Of a stretch of 64,000 bases of DNA, positions 8,558-17,445 are shown one piece after another. How positions within the stretch are numbered: position 1 is the first letter of the stretch; the number at the start of each line of letters is the position of its first letter. The stretch is from Lentzea guizhouensis (lineage in GTDB: Bacteria > Actinomycetota > Actinomycetes > Mycobacteriales > Pseudonocardiaceae). The position numbers and the translations under genes are program-made. Location of the stretch: the NCBI RefSeq assembly GCF_001701025.1, contig NZ_CP016793.1, forward strand, positions 62,001 to 126,000, written 5' to 3'. The notes under the pieces were generated by a model. It was given only the letters and a program-made list of their open reading frames with translations, did no database searches and had not been told where the DNA came from.

Positions 8558-10255
8558 TCACTCCCCGGCCCACGCGGCGACCGCTCGTGGGTCGGGGACG
8601 ACACCGGTGCGGCGCAGGACCTCCGCGTACACCGCCACCACGACCTCCGGTGCGGTCAGCAGGGCTCGCGCCGCCGGATCCGCCAGCCCCAGGCCGATCC
8701 ACGCCGGCACGTCGTCCGGCCGTGCCACGACGTCAGCCGCGTACAGCCGTGCCGCGCCGGCCTGGTCGCCGGTCACGTGCAGCAGGTCCGCCGCGGTGGC
8801 CCCTGAGACGGTGACCGCCCGGTCCGCGAACTCCGCGGGCGCCTGCAGCCACAGCCGGCGCAGCTCCGTGCGGGCCGGCGGTGAAGCCGGTCGCGGTTCG
8901 AGCACCGACTGCGGCAGTTCGTCCCTCGGTTTTCCCTCCAGCCAGGCGTCCGCGAGCCGTCTGATCGCGGCGGGGTCCGGCCTGAGGTGCCGGGCGCGCC
9001 AGACGGCCCGGTGGTCCAGTGCCGCGAGCCGCGCCTCGTGCCGTGCCGGCGCCCGGACCCGGATGCGGCTCCAGGACGCCAGCCTCGCCGCCATGACGGT
9101 GGCGAACCTGCGGCCGAGGGGCGTCAGCTCGCGGCACTCGCGCAGGAAGCGCGCCGCGTGCGTGGTCTGGCCGCACCAGTAGGCGAACTCGAAGTCGGCA
9201 CGGTCCGACGGGTCGGCCTCACGACGTTCTCGCCAGAAGTCCACAACGCCGAGAAACGCGAACACACCCTGGTAGAAGCCGCTCACCGGACGTGGGTCGT
9301 CCCGCCAAGGTGCGTAGCAGCGAGCGGCTCCGCCGACGGCGCAGAGCGGTTCCATGGTCGCGAGCGCGGCGAGTTTCGTGTGCTGGACCTCGTGCGCGAG
9401 CGCTTCGGCGAACGCGGCCGAGTCCGGTGGCTCCGACATGAGCACCGCGCCGTGGGCGTCGGCCGACGATCCGCTGTAGGGCCTGGCGTTGACCGGCGAG
9501 ACCGGCACGATCGTGCTCACGAGCGCGGAGAGCGCCTTCGCGTGTTCGGTGCCCAGCAACGCCCACGCCTCGGACAGGCCACCGTCCCAGCGGGCGACCT
9601 CGCTGTCGGTCAGCCGGTGCGGCTCGACCTGGGCGCGGAAGTCCCGGTGCGGCTCGACGTCGTCCAGCAACGGTGTGAAGGCGCCCTTGCCGATCCGCCG
9701 CACCGGAGACCAGTTCTCGTCCTCGGGCACCCCGACCGTGCGCCCACCGCACGACAGCGCGAGCCGGCCGGCCAGGTTGTCCGCACGGGCGACGTCCCAC
9801 GGCCGCACTCCCGGCAAGGTCGCGATGCCCAGCGAAGGCAACGAGATGAGGCCCCGGCTCACCGGGACGGCCAGGGAGAAGTCGATGCCGCAGCGATGTG
9901 CCGCCGCGGCCGCCACACACCTGAGATAGCCGACGCCCACCCACAGGGGTTCGGCCGACTCCATCGTGCCGTGCAGCCTCCTGAGCAGATCGGCGAGCCA
10001 CACACCGACCTGGGGCAGCAACAACACCTCCCGCACGAGCTCCGGGGACTTCCGCTGCGCCACCACGAGCAGGTCCCACGCGTCGTCGACGCCCAGCGGG
10101 AACGACCGGTCGGAGATCTGTTCCAGCAGCGCGCGCAAACCGACCAGCCGGGCGCTGAACTGGCCGTCGCTCAACAGGGCCAGGAGCTCGTCGTCGCCAC
10201 CGCCCCACGCGAGCCGGTCGACCGAGCGCAACGACAGCCGGTGGGGGTTCAGCAC
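8558..10255 (-). CDS. aKG-HExxH-type peptide beta-hydroxylase (RiPP-modifying)
   Basis: 565 aa. The key motif HEVQH lies at residues 288-292 within AFAEALAHEVQHTKLAAL. The layout (helical N-terminus with several Trp/Arg-rich segments, central HExxH, about 270 helical residues after it) fits the family once called HEXXH-motif putative peptide modification protein and now linked to alpha-ketoglutarate/iron-dependent beta-hydroxylation of peptide residues. The GTG start at 10255 overlaps the end of the 78-aa precursor-like gene by seven bases, so the two are translationally coupled. Family members usually sit beside FxsA-type peptides. No radical SAM partner is present in the window. Substrate residue unknown. 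Confidence 0.85.
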   Translation of the reverse strand: MLNPHRLSLRSVDRLAWGGGDDELLALLSDGQFSARLVGLRALLEQISDRSFPLGVDDAWDLLVVAQRKSPELVREVLLLPQVGVWLADLLRRLHGTMESAEPLWVGVGYLRCVAAAAAHRCGIDFSLAVPVSRGLISLPSLGIATLPGVRPWDVARADNLAGRLALSCGGRTVGVPEDENWSPVRRIGKGAFTPLLDDVEPHRDFRAQVEPHRLTDSEVARWDGGLSEAWALLGTEHAKALSALVSTIVPVSPVNARPYSGSSADAHGAVLMSEPPDSAAFAEALAHEVQHTKLAALATMEPLCAVGGAARCYAPWRDDPRPVSGFYQGVFAFLGVVDFWRERREADPSDRADFEFAYWCGQTTHAARFLRECRELTPLGRRFATVMAARLASWSRIRVRAPARHEARLAALDHRAVWRARHLRPDPAAIRRLADAWLEGKPRDELPQSVLEPRPASPPARTELRRLWLQAPAEFADRAVTVSGATAADLLHVTGDQAGAARLYAADVVARPDDVPAWIGLGLADPAARALLTAPEVVVAVYAEVLRRTGVVPDPRAVAAWAGE

Positions 10256-10485
10256 GTGATCAGCGGCACCGGTCCCCGCTCGTCGACCCGGTCAGGCAGA
10301 ACGCTTCCGCTGCAGTCGGAGCCCGAGCTGTTCATCCGTGCCGTGCGGTGCAGCGGGTCGGACACGTCGCGCAGCACCGTGCGCACCGAGGCCGCGACCG
10401 ACTCGTCGGTCGTGTGCCGGAGATCGTCGAGGGAAATGCCTGTCAGGTCGACGAGTTCGCAGTTCACCTCTGCAGCGTCTGCCAT
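10249..10485 (-). CDS. FxsA-like RiPP precursor peptide with atypical core
   Basis: 78 aa, with a strong ribosome site (GGGGAGG) before the ATG at 10485. Residues 11-41 (ELVDLTGISLDDLRH then ...ASVRTVLRDV) follow the pattern of FxSxx-COOH leader peptides: a DLTGI-PL-DLR motif and an amphipathic helix ending in RTVL. The C-terminus ends PVPLITC and not FxSxx. The peptide has no Phe, Tyr or Trp at all, so a cyclophane of the usual FxsB type cannot form. Residues 52-61 are Ser/Gly-rich with Asp57 and Cys58, and Asp/Arg/Pro residues follow: candidate sites for the adjacent hydroxylase. Precursor role is inferred from leader similarity and coupling. Confidence 0.7.
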   Translation of the reverse strand: MADAAEVNCELVDLTGISLDDLRHTTDESVAASVRTVLRDVSDPLHRTARMNSSGSDCSGSVLPDRVDERGPVPLITC

Positions 10486-10764
10486 GGGTTTCCTCCCCGA
10501 CTACCGACGGTGACACCGACGTCACTTGCATCATGCCCAATTGACATGGGATATGGGAGATCCTTTCGCGTACTTGCGTACTGCTCCATCTGCGCCATTC
10601 CCGCGAAAACGCTCACGTGCGGACATCAAAACCTTGGTGCGCCGCGAAAGTTGACAACATGTGGACACCGATTCCCCGTCGTGGGGCAATGTCGGCGTGG
10701 CGAGGTGGTGAGTTGCGGACTTTCCGGCCGCAGCCGCCGCGAGCGTCCTTTGTGGAGTGCCGGG

Positions 10765-11439
10765 TCACCTGTCGCGGATCAGCGACCCGGCTTCTGTCAG
10801 GCCGCGCAGCACAAGGCTGAGCGCGTGTGCGAGGTGCTCCTTGTGGCCGTCGAGCGCCTCGGAGGTGATGCCGCCGGCCGTGGCGTCCGCGACGTCGTCG
10901 GTGGCCGCCTTGAGCACCGCGCTCATGGCCGCGGCCTGCACCCGGACGTCGATCGAGCCGGGTGGCAGGTCCATCCGGTGGGCGAGCACCTCGGCCAGCG
11001 CGTCCTCGTCGCGTTCGCGCAGCATGAGGTAGGCGGCGCGCAGGCCCGGTTCGTGGTGGGTCAGCCTGACGACCGCCAGGACCGCCTCGACGTCCTCGTC
11101 GGAGCCGGCGTCGAGCACCGGCTGGTAGGCGGCGCGGAGGTGGTCGATCAGGTCGAGCTCGGGTGGCCAGGCGCGCAGGACCGCGCAGAAGGCGTCGACG
11201 CTGCGGGTGAGGAGCGGTTCGACGCTGCTCTCCTTGTGCGGGAAGTGGCGCCAGAAGGTGCGTTCGGAGACGCCGGCCGCCTGGGCGATCTGGTCGCCGG
11301 AGGTCGCGGCCACGCCCTGTTCGGCGAAGAGGCGCACGGCGTGGCGGGAGATGTCGAGGCGCTGCCGCTGACGTTGCTCGTCGCTGACCGGTGGCCGACC
11401 CCTGCGGGGTGCCCCGGTTTCTGCCACAACGTCCGTCAT
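10765..11439 (-). CDS. TetR-family transcriptional regulator
   Basis: About 224 aa. The N-terminal HTH is typical of TetR: AVRLFAEQGVAATSGDQIAQ then GVSERTFWRHFPHKES (about residues 33-70 in this start). The C-terminal ligand domain is not assignable to a substrate. It is divergent from the P450 gene at 11513, with a 73-bp gap that holds a 15-bp palindrome. It therefore most likely represses itself and the P450-ferredoxin pair. The start at 11439 (MTDVVAETG) is preferred to the in-frame start at 11460. Confidence 0.88.
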   Translation of the reverse strand: MTDVVAETGAPRRGRPPVSDEQRQRQRLDISRHAVRLFAEQGVAATSGDQIAQAAGVSERTFWRHFPHKESSVEPLLTRSVDAFCAVLRAWPPELDLIDHLRAAYQPVLDAGSDEDVEAVLAVVRLTHHEPGLRAAYLMLRERDEDALAEVLAHRMDLPPGSIDVRVQAAAMSAVLKAATDDVADATAGGITSEALDGHKEHLAHALSLVLRGLTEAGSLIRDR

Positions 11440-11476
11440 CGGCCGATTTAAGCACGTCACCTGGTCGTGGGATTAA

Positions 11477-11491
11477 TGGCAGGGGCTGCCA
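11477..11491. promoter_or_regulatory. Palindrome, candidate TetR operator
   Basis: A perfect inverted repeat, TGGCAG-GGG-CTGCCA, in the divergent TetR/P450 intergenic region, 21 bases before the P450 start codon. Its position fits repression of both genes by the adjacent TetR protein. It was not compared with characterised operators. Confidence 0.5.
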
Positions 11492-11512
11492 ACAAACGGT
11501 ACGGTCGGGGTC

Positions 11513-12727
11513 ATGAGCATTGCTCCCGAACGCCTTCAGCTGCCTCTGCCCAGGCCGAACGTGCTCGAACTGGCCCCGCTCTACGCCCTGCTCCGCAGGG
11601 AGGCCCCGATCGCCCCGGTCACCACACCGGCGGGCGACCCGGCGTGGCTCGTGACCCGGTTCGAGGAGGTGCGCCTCCTGCTCGGCGACAAGCGCTTCGG
11701 CCGCTCCCACCCGAACCCCGACCAGGCCGCGCGCATCTCGACCGCGGCGGTGCAGGACGGCCCCACCGGTGAGTACGAGACCGAGGAGGCCGACCACGCG
11801 CGCATGCGCCGGCTGCTCACGCCCGCCTTCTCCGCCAAGCGGATGCGGATGCTGTCCGACCACATGGGACAGTTGACCGAGGGCTACCTCGACGCGCTGG
11901 TCGCCGAACACGAGACCGCCGGTGTCGTGGACCTGCACCACGGGCTCGCGTTCCCGTTGCCGGTGGCCATGATCTGCCGCCTGCTCGGCGTGCCCGAGGC
12001 CGACCGCGAGCTCTTCGCGGCGCTGTCCGAACGCATGGCGGGCACGGCGATCGGCGAGGAGGCGCACCAGGCGCGGGAGGAGTTCTTCCGCTACATGGTC
12101 GGCCTGATCGAGACCAAGCGGCCCGACCTCGGCGAGGACGTGATCTCCGACCTGGTCCGCGCGCAGGGCGCCGACTCGGCGTTCGACTACGAGCAGATGG
12201 TCCGGCTGTGCGTCGGCCTGCTGTTCGCGGGCCACGAGACCACGGTCAACCGGATCGGGCTCGGCGTGCTGTTCCTGATGACGAACCGCGAGCACTGGGA
12301 CAGGCTGGTCGCCGACCCGCAGGGCCACGTCGACGCGGTGGTCGAGGAGATCATGCGTCTCGGCGCACCCGGCGACCTCGGCCTGCTGCGCTACGCCCGC
12401 GAGGACGTCGACATCGCCGGCGTGACGATCGCCCGCGGCGACGCGCTGATCCTGTCGATCAACGCGGCGAACCGGGACGTGGACGTCTACTCCGAGGCGG
12501 AGGCGTTCGACCCCGACCGTCCGGAGAGGACACACCTCGGGTTCGGCCACGGCGCCCACTTCTGCATCGGCGCGTCGCTGGCGCGGACCGAGCTGCGGGT
12601 GGTGTTCGAGGCGCTGGCCCGGCGGCTGCCGGAGATGCGGCTGGCCAAGGACGTGTCCGAGCTGGAGGTCCGCGAGACGCTCACCGGTGGGGTGTCGGAG
12701 CTGCCGGTGACGTGGAGGTCGGCGTGA
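11513..12727 (+). CDS. Cytochrome P450 monooxygenase
   Basis: 404 aa, soluble bacterial P450 size. The I-helix oxygen-binding motif is LLFAGHETT, the K-helix ExxR is EIMR, and the haem loop is FGHGAHFCIGASLAR with the cysteine thiolate ligand. It is coupled by a GTGA overlap to a ferredoxin that probably supplies electrons; no ferredoxin reductase is nearby. The sequence resembles CYP105/CYP107-type actinomycete enzymes, but the substrate cannot be read from the sequence. Control is probably by the divergent TetR protein. Confidence 0.93.
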   Translation: MSIAPERLQLPLPRPNVLELAPLYALLRREAPIAPVTTPAGDPAWLVTRFEEVRLLLGDKRFGRSHPNPDQAARISTAAVQDGPTGEYETEEADHARMRRLLTPAFSAKRMRMLSDHMGQLTEGYLDALVAEHETAGVVDLHHGLAFPLPVAMICRLLGVPEADRELFAALSERMAGTAIGEEAHQAREEFFRYMVGLIETKRPDLGEDVISDLVRAQGADSAFDYEQMVRLCVGLLFAGHETTVNRIGLGVLFLMTNREHWDRLVADPQGHVDAVVEEIMRLGAPGDLGLLRYAREDVDIAGVTIARGDALILSINAANRDVDVYSEAEAFDPDRPERTHLGFGHGAHFCIGASLARTELRVVFEALARRLPEMRLAKDVSELEVRETLTGGVSELPVTWRSA

Positions 12728-12918
12728 AGGTGACCGTGGACCAGGAGAAGTGCGTCGGGGCCGGGCAGTGCGTGCTGGCGGCCGATGACGTGTTCGACCA
12801 GCGGGACGAGGACGGGTTGGTGGACCTGCTGAACCCCAGCCCGTCCGATGACCGGGGCACGGACGTGCGGCACGCGGCCGCCGTGTGCCCGGCGGCCGCG
12901 ATCTCCGTGGAGGACTGA
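12724..12918 (+). CDS. P450-partner ferredoxin, [3Fe-4S] type
   Basis: 64 aa, starting at a GTG that overlaps the P450 stop. Cysteines are Cys10, Cys16 (CVGAGQC, with the middle position occupied by Ala13 and not Cys) and Cys55 followed by Pro. That three-cysteine pattern is typical of the [3Fe-4S] ferredoxins encoded next to actinomycete P450s. It transfers electrons to the upstream P450. The gene ends 22 bases before a strong hairpin. Confidence 0.92.
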   Translation: MKVTVDQEKCVGAGQCVLAADDVFDQRDEDGLVDLLNPSPSDDRGTDVRHAAAVCPAAAISVED

Positions 12919-12940
12919 AAGCTGTGGTGCAGTGCGGCCG

Positions 12941-12965
12941 GCGCAGTGCGGTCGACGCACTGCGC
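12941..12965. terminator. Bidirectional hairpin terminator
   Basis: A perfect 10-bp stem (GCGCAGTGCG / CGCACTGCGC) with a 5-nt loop lies between the convergent ferredoxin and cupin genes. There is no long T-tract, as is common in high-GC actinomycetes. Confidence 0.65.
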
Positions 12966-12969
12966 CACC

Positions 12970-13437
12970 TCAGTCGATGAAGTACGAGTCGTGCTTGTCC
13001 CGGAACGCCTGCAGCTCGTCCGCCGCCACCTTGCCCACCCGTTCGAAGTACTCCTCACGGGCGCCGGGGGTGAAGAGCAGCAACAGCTCGGCCTTCTCGT
13101 CGGAGTCGTTGCGGAACGCGTGCAGGCCGCCCTGCGGGACGTGCAGGAAGTCGCCCGCGCGCGCGTCGACCCACTTGTCGCCGTTGTAGAGGCGCACGAC
13201 GCCGTTGAGGATGAAGAACGACTCCGAGATCGTGCGGTGGAAGTGGGTCGCCGGGCCGCCCGCGCGGGGCTTCATCACCACCCGGTACAGGCCGAACTCG
13301 CCGCGGGTGGTCTCGGTGGTCGCGAGGTAGTGGACGCCACCGTCGGGCGTGCCGGTGTCGATCGGGGTGCTCGCGGGGCGGAAGGTGGCGTTGACCTCGC
13401 CGCCCTCACCGAAGTAGACCTGCTCTGGGTAAGACAT
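12970..13437 (-). CDS. Cupin-domain protein
   Basis: 155 aa single-domain cupin. Cupin motif 1 is seen around THFHRTISESFFILNGVV (two His and a Glu as likely metal ligands) and motif 2 around GDFLHVPQGGLHAFRN. Small cupins of this type act as metal-dependent dioxygenases, isomerases or binding proteins; nothing here fixes the substrate. The gene is alone, convergent with the P450 unit and in the same direction as the kinase downstream. Confidence 0.85.
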   Translation of the reverse strand: MSYPEQVYFGEGGEVNATFRPASTPIDTGTPDGGVHYLATTETTRGEFGLYRVVMKPRAGGPATHFHRTISESFFILNGVVRLYNGDKWVDARAGDFLHVPQGGLHAFRNDSDEKAELLLLFTPGAREEYFERVGKVAADELQAFRDKHDSYFID

Positions 13438-13500
13438 GCCGCAACTGTCCTCTCGTGGGCTTCTCCCGGTATGACACGGCAGCGGCGCCGGATGTGACAG

Positions 13501-14994
13501 CTACTGCTTCATCAGCGGCTCGGTCAGCGGCGTCCCGTCCGCCTTGCCCACGAAGCAGTGGATGACGCGGCTCGAGTGCCGGTAGCCGTTCTCGGTCTTC
13601 ACCTTCCACGACTCCGCGGTCGGGATGACGACCCAGTACCTGAGCGTCTTCTCCTTGTCCTGCCCGCCCACCTTGTCCGACAGGAACGTGCGGGTGCAGA
13701 CGGTGCCGCCGATCTTCGTCAGCTCCTCGACGCCGGGGTAGGGCACGTCCTGCTGGATCTCGGAGTTGGCGACGACCGTGTCGAGGACCTCGGTGGCGTG
13801 CTCCTTGTAGCAGCCGCCGCGGTCCTGCGGCTTGATCGGCGGGGCGTCCTTGGCCGGGGTCCAGGTGAGGCAGTCCTTCTTGAACGCCCCCAGGCCGTCG
13901 TCCTTGATGTCGCCGTCCACGCCCACGGTGAGCACCGGTTGCATCGCCGGGGTGCTGGCGGGGCCGTCGCCGAGGCCGAGGCCCGCGTTGTCGAGCAGCG
14001 GCTTGAAGACCGTGAAGTAGAGCAGGACGAACGCGCCGATGATGAACAGCGGGGTCAGGGTCGCCGACAGGATCACGCCGACCGGGCGGCGGCGTTTCGG
14101 TGGTACCTCGACTGGTGGGGCCGGGGTGAGGTGCGGAACCGGCGTGACGGGCGGAACCGGCGTGATGGGACGGGTCGCGTCGCGCAGCCCGTCGCCCAGC
14201 ACGCGTTCGATCAACCGGTGCGCCTGCGCGACCCCGAGCCTGCGCCTCGGGTCCGGGTCCATCAGGCCGGTGACCAGCTCGCCGAGCGGGCCGCCGACGC
14301 GGGGCACCGGGCGTTCGCTCATCACCGCGAGGATCGTCGCCGAGGTGGTCGGGCGGTCGAACGCGCCACGCCCCTCGACGGCGTAGAACAGCGTGGCGCC
14401 CAACGCCCACAGGTCCCACGCGGGTGAGGCTTCACCGTCGGCGAGGCGCTCGGGTGACATGTAGGCGGGCGAGCCGATCAACGTGCCGGTCGCGGTCAGC
14501 CGCGGGTCGTCCAGCGACTGCGCGATGCCGAAGTCGGTGAGCTTCGCGGTGCCCCTGGCGGGCACCATCACGTTGCCGGGCTTGACGTCCCGGTGCACGA
14601 CGCCCTGCTCGTGGGCGGCCTCCAAGGCGTTGAGCAGCTGGCCGGCCAGCGTGGCGGCGGCCTTCGCGCCGAGCGGGCCGTCGAGGTCGACGCACTCGTC
14701 CAGGGTGGGGGCGTTGACCAGCTCCATCACGATGAACGTCTCGTCGCCGGCGGAGATGAGGTCGTAGACGGTGACGACGGCGGGCTCGGACAGCCGGCTC
14801 GCGATCTTCGCCTCGCGCAGCACGCGTTCCTGGTAGACGGCGCGTTCGCGGGCGGGGACGTTGCCGGGCAGCAGCAGTTCCTTGACCGCGACCTCCCGGC
14901 CCAGCACGGTGTCCTCGCCGAGCCAGACGACACCCATGCCGCCCCTGCCGAGCTCGCGGACCAGCCGGTAGCGCCCGTTGCCCACCTCACGCAT
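13501..14994 (-). CDS. Transmembrane Ser/Thr protein kinase (PknB-like)
   Basis: About 497 aa. The kinase domain spans residues 9-270: glycine loop LGRGGMGVVW, Lys38 in VAVKELLL, catalytic loop HRDVKPGN (His134), DFG in LTDFGIAQ, and the APE-like YMSPERL. A proline-rich linker leads to one transmembrane helix near residues 310-330. The extracellular part of about 165 residues has four cysteines and no PASTA repeats, so its ligand is unknown. The start at 14994 is chosen because the kinase domain begins there; the longer in-frame extension runs into the divergent esterase promoter. Confidence 0.9.
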   Translation of the reverse strand: MREVGNGRYRLVRELGRGGMGVVWLGEDTVLGREVAVKELLLPGNVPARERAVYQERVLREAKIASRLSEPAVVTVYDLISAGDETFIVMELVNAPTLDECVDLDGPLGAKAAATLAGQLLNALEAAHEQGVVHRDVKPGNVMVPARGTAKLTDFGIAQSLDDPRLTATGTLIGSPAYMSPERLADGEASPAWDLWALGATLFYAVEGRGAFDRPTTSATILAVMSERPVPRVGGPLGELVTGLMDPDPRRRLGVAQAHRLIERVLGDGLRDATRPITPVPPVTPVPHLTPAPPVEVPPKRRRPVGVILSATLTPLFIIGAFVLLYFTVFKPLLDNAGLGLGDGPASTPAMQPVLTVGVDGDIKDDGLGAFKKDCLTWTPAKDAPPIKPQDRGGCYKEHATEVLDTVVANSEIQQDVPYPGVEELTKIGGTVCTRTFLSDKVGGQDKEKTLRYWVVIPTAESWKVKTENGYRHSSRVIHCFVGKADGTPLTEPLMKQ

Positions 14995-15111
14995 GGCGGG
15001 AAGTCTCGCAAGCCGATCACCCGGTCCGGTGACGGGGGCTCGGGTGACGGACACCGACAGCGTCGCCTGACGGGCGCGACGGAGGAACACGGGCACTTAG
15101 CGTGGCGCGAC

Positions 15112-16661
15112 GTGAGACGACTGACAAAGCTGTTCGCCACCAGCGTGCTGCTGTCCGCACTGGTGCCGCTTGCACCGTCGGCAGCAGCGAGCACCACCGA
15201 ATGCACGACCGTCCAGGTCACCGCGCCGGCCGGCGCGAAGGTCGAGTCCGTGGACGCCGTCGCGAAGCCCGGCGGGACCGTCACGTTCCCGCAGACGCCG
15301 CTGTCCGCGCCACCGCCGATCCACGACGTCCCCGCGTACTGCGAGGTCACCGTCACGCTCACGCACAGCGGGAGCGACCACGTGAAGGTCGTCGTGGCGT
15401 TGCCCGGCACCGGGTGGACCGGGCGCCTGCAGGGCGTCGGCGGCAGCGCGTACGCCGCCGGTGACTTCGGCGCGCCCCTGGTGCAGGCCGTGAAGGACGG
15501 CTACGCCGCCGTGTCGACCGACGCCGGTGTGCTCGACGGGCTCAACACCGGCTGGGCCGTCAAGAACGGCGCGGTCGACCAGACGCTGCTGACCAACTTC
15601 GCCTCCCGCTCGGTGCACGAGTCGGCGGTCGTCGCGAAGTCCGTGGTGCGCAAGCACTACCAGCGTTCCGTCACCTACTCCTACTGGAACGGCTGCTCGA
15701 CCGGTGGCCGCCAGGGCTACGCCGAGGCGCAGCGCCACCCGGACGACTTCGACGGCATCCTCGCCAACGCACCCGCCGTCAACTGGGCGCGGTTCGCCGT
15801 CGCGACGCTGTGGCCGCAGACCGTGCAGTACCAGGACGGTCACATCGTCAGCAACTGCGTGCTCACCGCGTTCCGCACGGCCGCGATCGAGGCGTGCGAC
15901 GCGAACGACGGCGTGCGCAACAACATCATCGACCGCCCGGACCGCTGCGGCTACGACCCGCGGCGCCTGGTCGGCACGAAGGTGCTGTGCGACGGCCAGG
16001 AGGTGACCGTCACCCAGGCCGACGCCGACGTGATGCGCAAGATCTGGGACGGCCCGGCCGACGAACGCGGCCGCAACCTGTGGCCCGGTCTGCCCAAGGG
16101 TGCCGACCTGTCTGGCTCGCCGGCACGCTGCCGGGTGCCTCCGGTCCCGGGTTCCCGGTGGCGGCGCTGTGGGTGCAGAGCTTCCTGCTCAAGCAGCCCG
16201 GCTACGACACCTCGAAGCTCACCTACCAGCAGTTCCGCGACCTGTTCCGGCAGTCGGTGCGCGAGTACGACTCCGTGATCGGCACCTCGGACGCGGACCT
16301 GTCGGCGTTCCGGCGCTCCGGCGGCAAGCTGCTGACGTTCGTGGGCACCAGCGACCAGCTCATCCCGCCCGGCGGCACGCTCAAGTACCGCGAGCAGGTG
16401 GAACGGACGACGGCGCACGTGAACGACTTCTACCGCCTGTTCCTCGCACCCGGTGTCGACCACTGCGCCGGTGGCGGCGGTGCGGCGCCCACGAACCAGC
16501 TCGGCGCACTCGTCGACTGGGTCGAGCGCGGCAAGGCCCCCGCGACGCTCGCCGCGGCGGCCCCCGACGGCTCGACGCGCAACCTCGGCGCGTACCCGCA
16601 GGTGTCGCGGTACGTCCACGGCGACCCGAAGGTGGCGTCGAGCTACCGCTGCACCCGCTAG
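15112..16661 (+). pseudogene. Secreted tannase/feruloyl esterase-family protein, frameshifted
   Basis: The GTG at 15112 opens a secreted protein with a Sec signal peptide ending near APSAAAS. The catalytic Ser region is NGCSTGGRQGY. The frame is lost at about 16111-16112, where one base is missing: the upstream frame ends in PKGADLS and the downstream frame resumes with WLAGTLPGASG. The second part carries the Asp (VGTSDQLIPPGG) and His (GVDHCAGGGG) of the CS-D-HC motif of this family. Joined, the protein would be about 516 aa, normal for feruloyl esterases that release phenolic acids from plant wall. The shift is either a true inactivating deletion or a sequencing error; both halves look otherwise intact. 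Confidence 0.8.
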
Positions 16662-16671
16662 CGAACCGAGT

Positions 16672-16698
16672 TCAGGGGGCCTGGTCCGGGCCCCCTGA
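16672..16698. terminator. Bidirectional hairpin terminator
   Basis: A perfect 10-bp stem (TCAGGGGGCC / GGCCCCCTGA) with a 7-nt loop sits between the convergent esterase and EF-hand genes, eleven bases after the esterase stop. Confidence 0.7.
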
Positions 16699-16706
16699 CC
16701 GTTCGC

Positions 16707-17261
16707 TCAGGTGCGCTGCAACGCGTCCGGGTAGAGCCAGCTGCCAGGGGTGTCCTCGGCCGGGTTCGTGTAGTAGTCCCGCACCGCCGCGACGTACTCC
16801 GCGACGCTGAGCGCCCCGTCGCCATCGGTGTCGAGGTGCGCGAACGCCACCCCGCACTCCTCATCGCCCAGCCCACGCGCCTTGAGCAGCACCGCGAACT
16901 CCCGCGCGTCCACCCGCCCGTCGCTGTTGGTGTCCGCGATGTCCAGCAGCTCCTGCACGACCTCCAGGAAGTCCGCCTCGATCGGCCCACCGGTCACGAA
17001 CATCGTGTCCATCGCCTCCCGGTACTCCTCCGGCGAGACCTGCCCGTCGCGATCGGTGTCGCAGTGAGCGGCCAGCATCTCCCAGAACCGGTCGTAGGCC
17101 TCCACCAGCTCCCGCCCGCGCTCCGAGGCGGCTGGCTCCCCGAACGCCCGCAACAACCTCTCCGCCAACGCGTAGACGTCGGCCAGCTCGATGAACCCGT
17201 TGCCGTTGACGTCGTAGTGGGCGAACGTCGAGTCGATCCTGTGCTGCAACACCTGCTTCAT
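16707..17261 (-). CDS. EF-hand calcium-binding protein (calerythrin-like)
   Basis: About 184 aa with four EF-hand loops in order: DVNGNGFIELAD, DTDRDGQVSPEE, DTNSDGRVDARE and DTDGDGALSVAE. Each has Asp at positions 1, 3 and 5 (or Asn) and an acidic residue near position 12, so all four could bind calcium. Length and spacing match the sarcoplasmic/calerythrin-like calcium buffers of actinomycetes. No signal peptide is visible. The start at MKQVLQHRID is preferred; a TTG at 17438 would add about 59 low-complexity Arg-rich residues. Confidence 0.85.
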   Translation of the reverse strand: MKQVLQHRIDSTFAHYDVNGNGFIELADVYALAERLLRAFGEPAASERGRELVEAYDRFWEMLAAHCDTDRDGQVSPEEYREAMDTMFVTGGPIEADFLEVVQELLDIADTNSDGRVDAREFAVLLKARGLGDEECGVAFAHLDTDGDGALSVAEYVAAVRDYYTNPAEDTPGSWLYPDALQRT

Positions 17262-17445
17262 GTCCACGCACTGTGGACACGCGACCCCTTCCGCGCAACG
17301 CAGGTCGCCCACCTGGGTGGAGTTGTTCAGCCGCTTCGGGCTCCGATGGGCCCCTCCCGCACGCCGAGAACGACCGAGCGAGCCGTTCCTGCCCGGCGCA
17401 CGCCGAGCTCGAGGAAGTGCCTTCCTGCGCTGCGTCAACCCGCGG

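Noticed and set aside
10249..10485. Calling the small peptide a standard FxSxx-COOH cyclophane precursor
   Set aside because: The C-terminus is LITC and the peptide contains no aromatic residue, so the defining core is absent.
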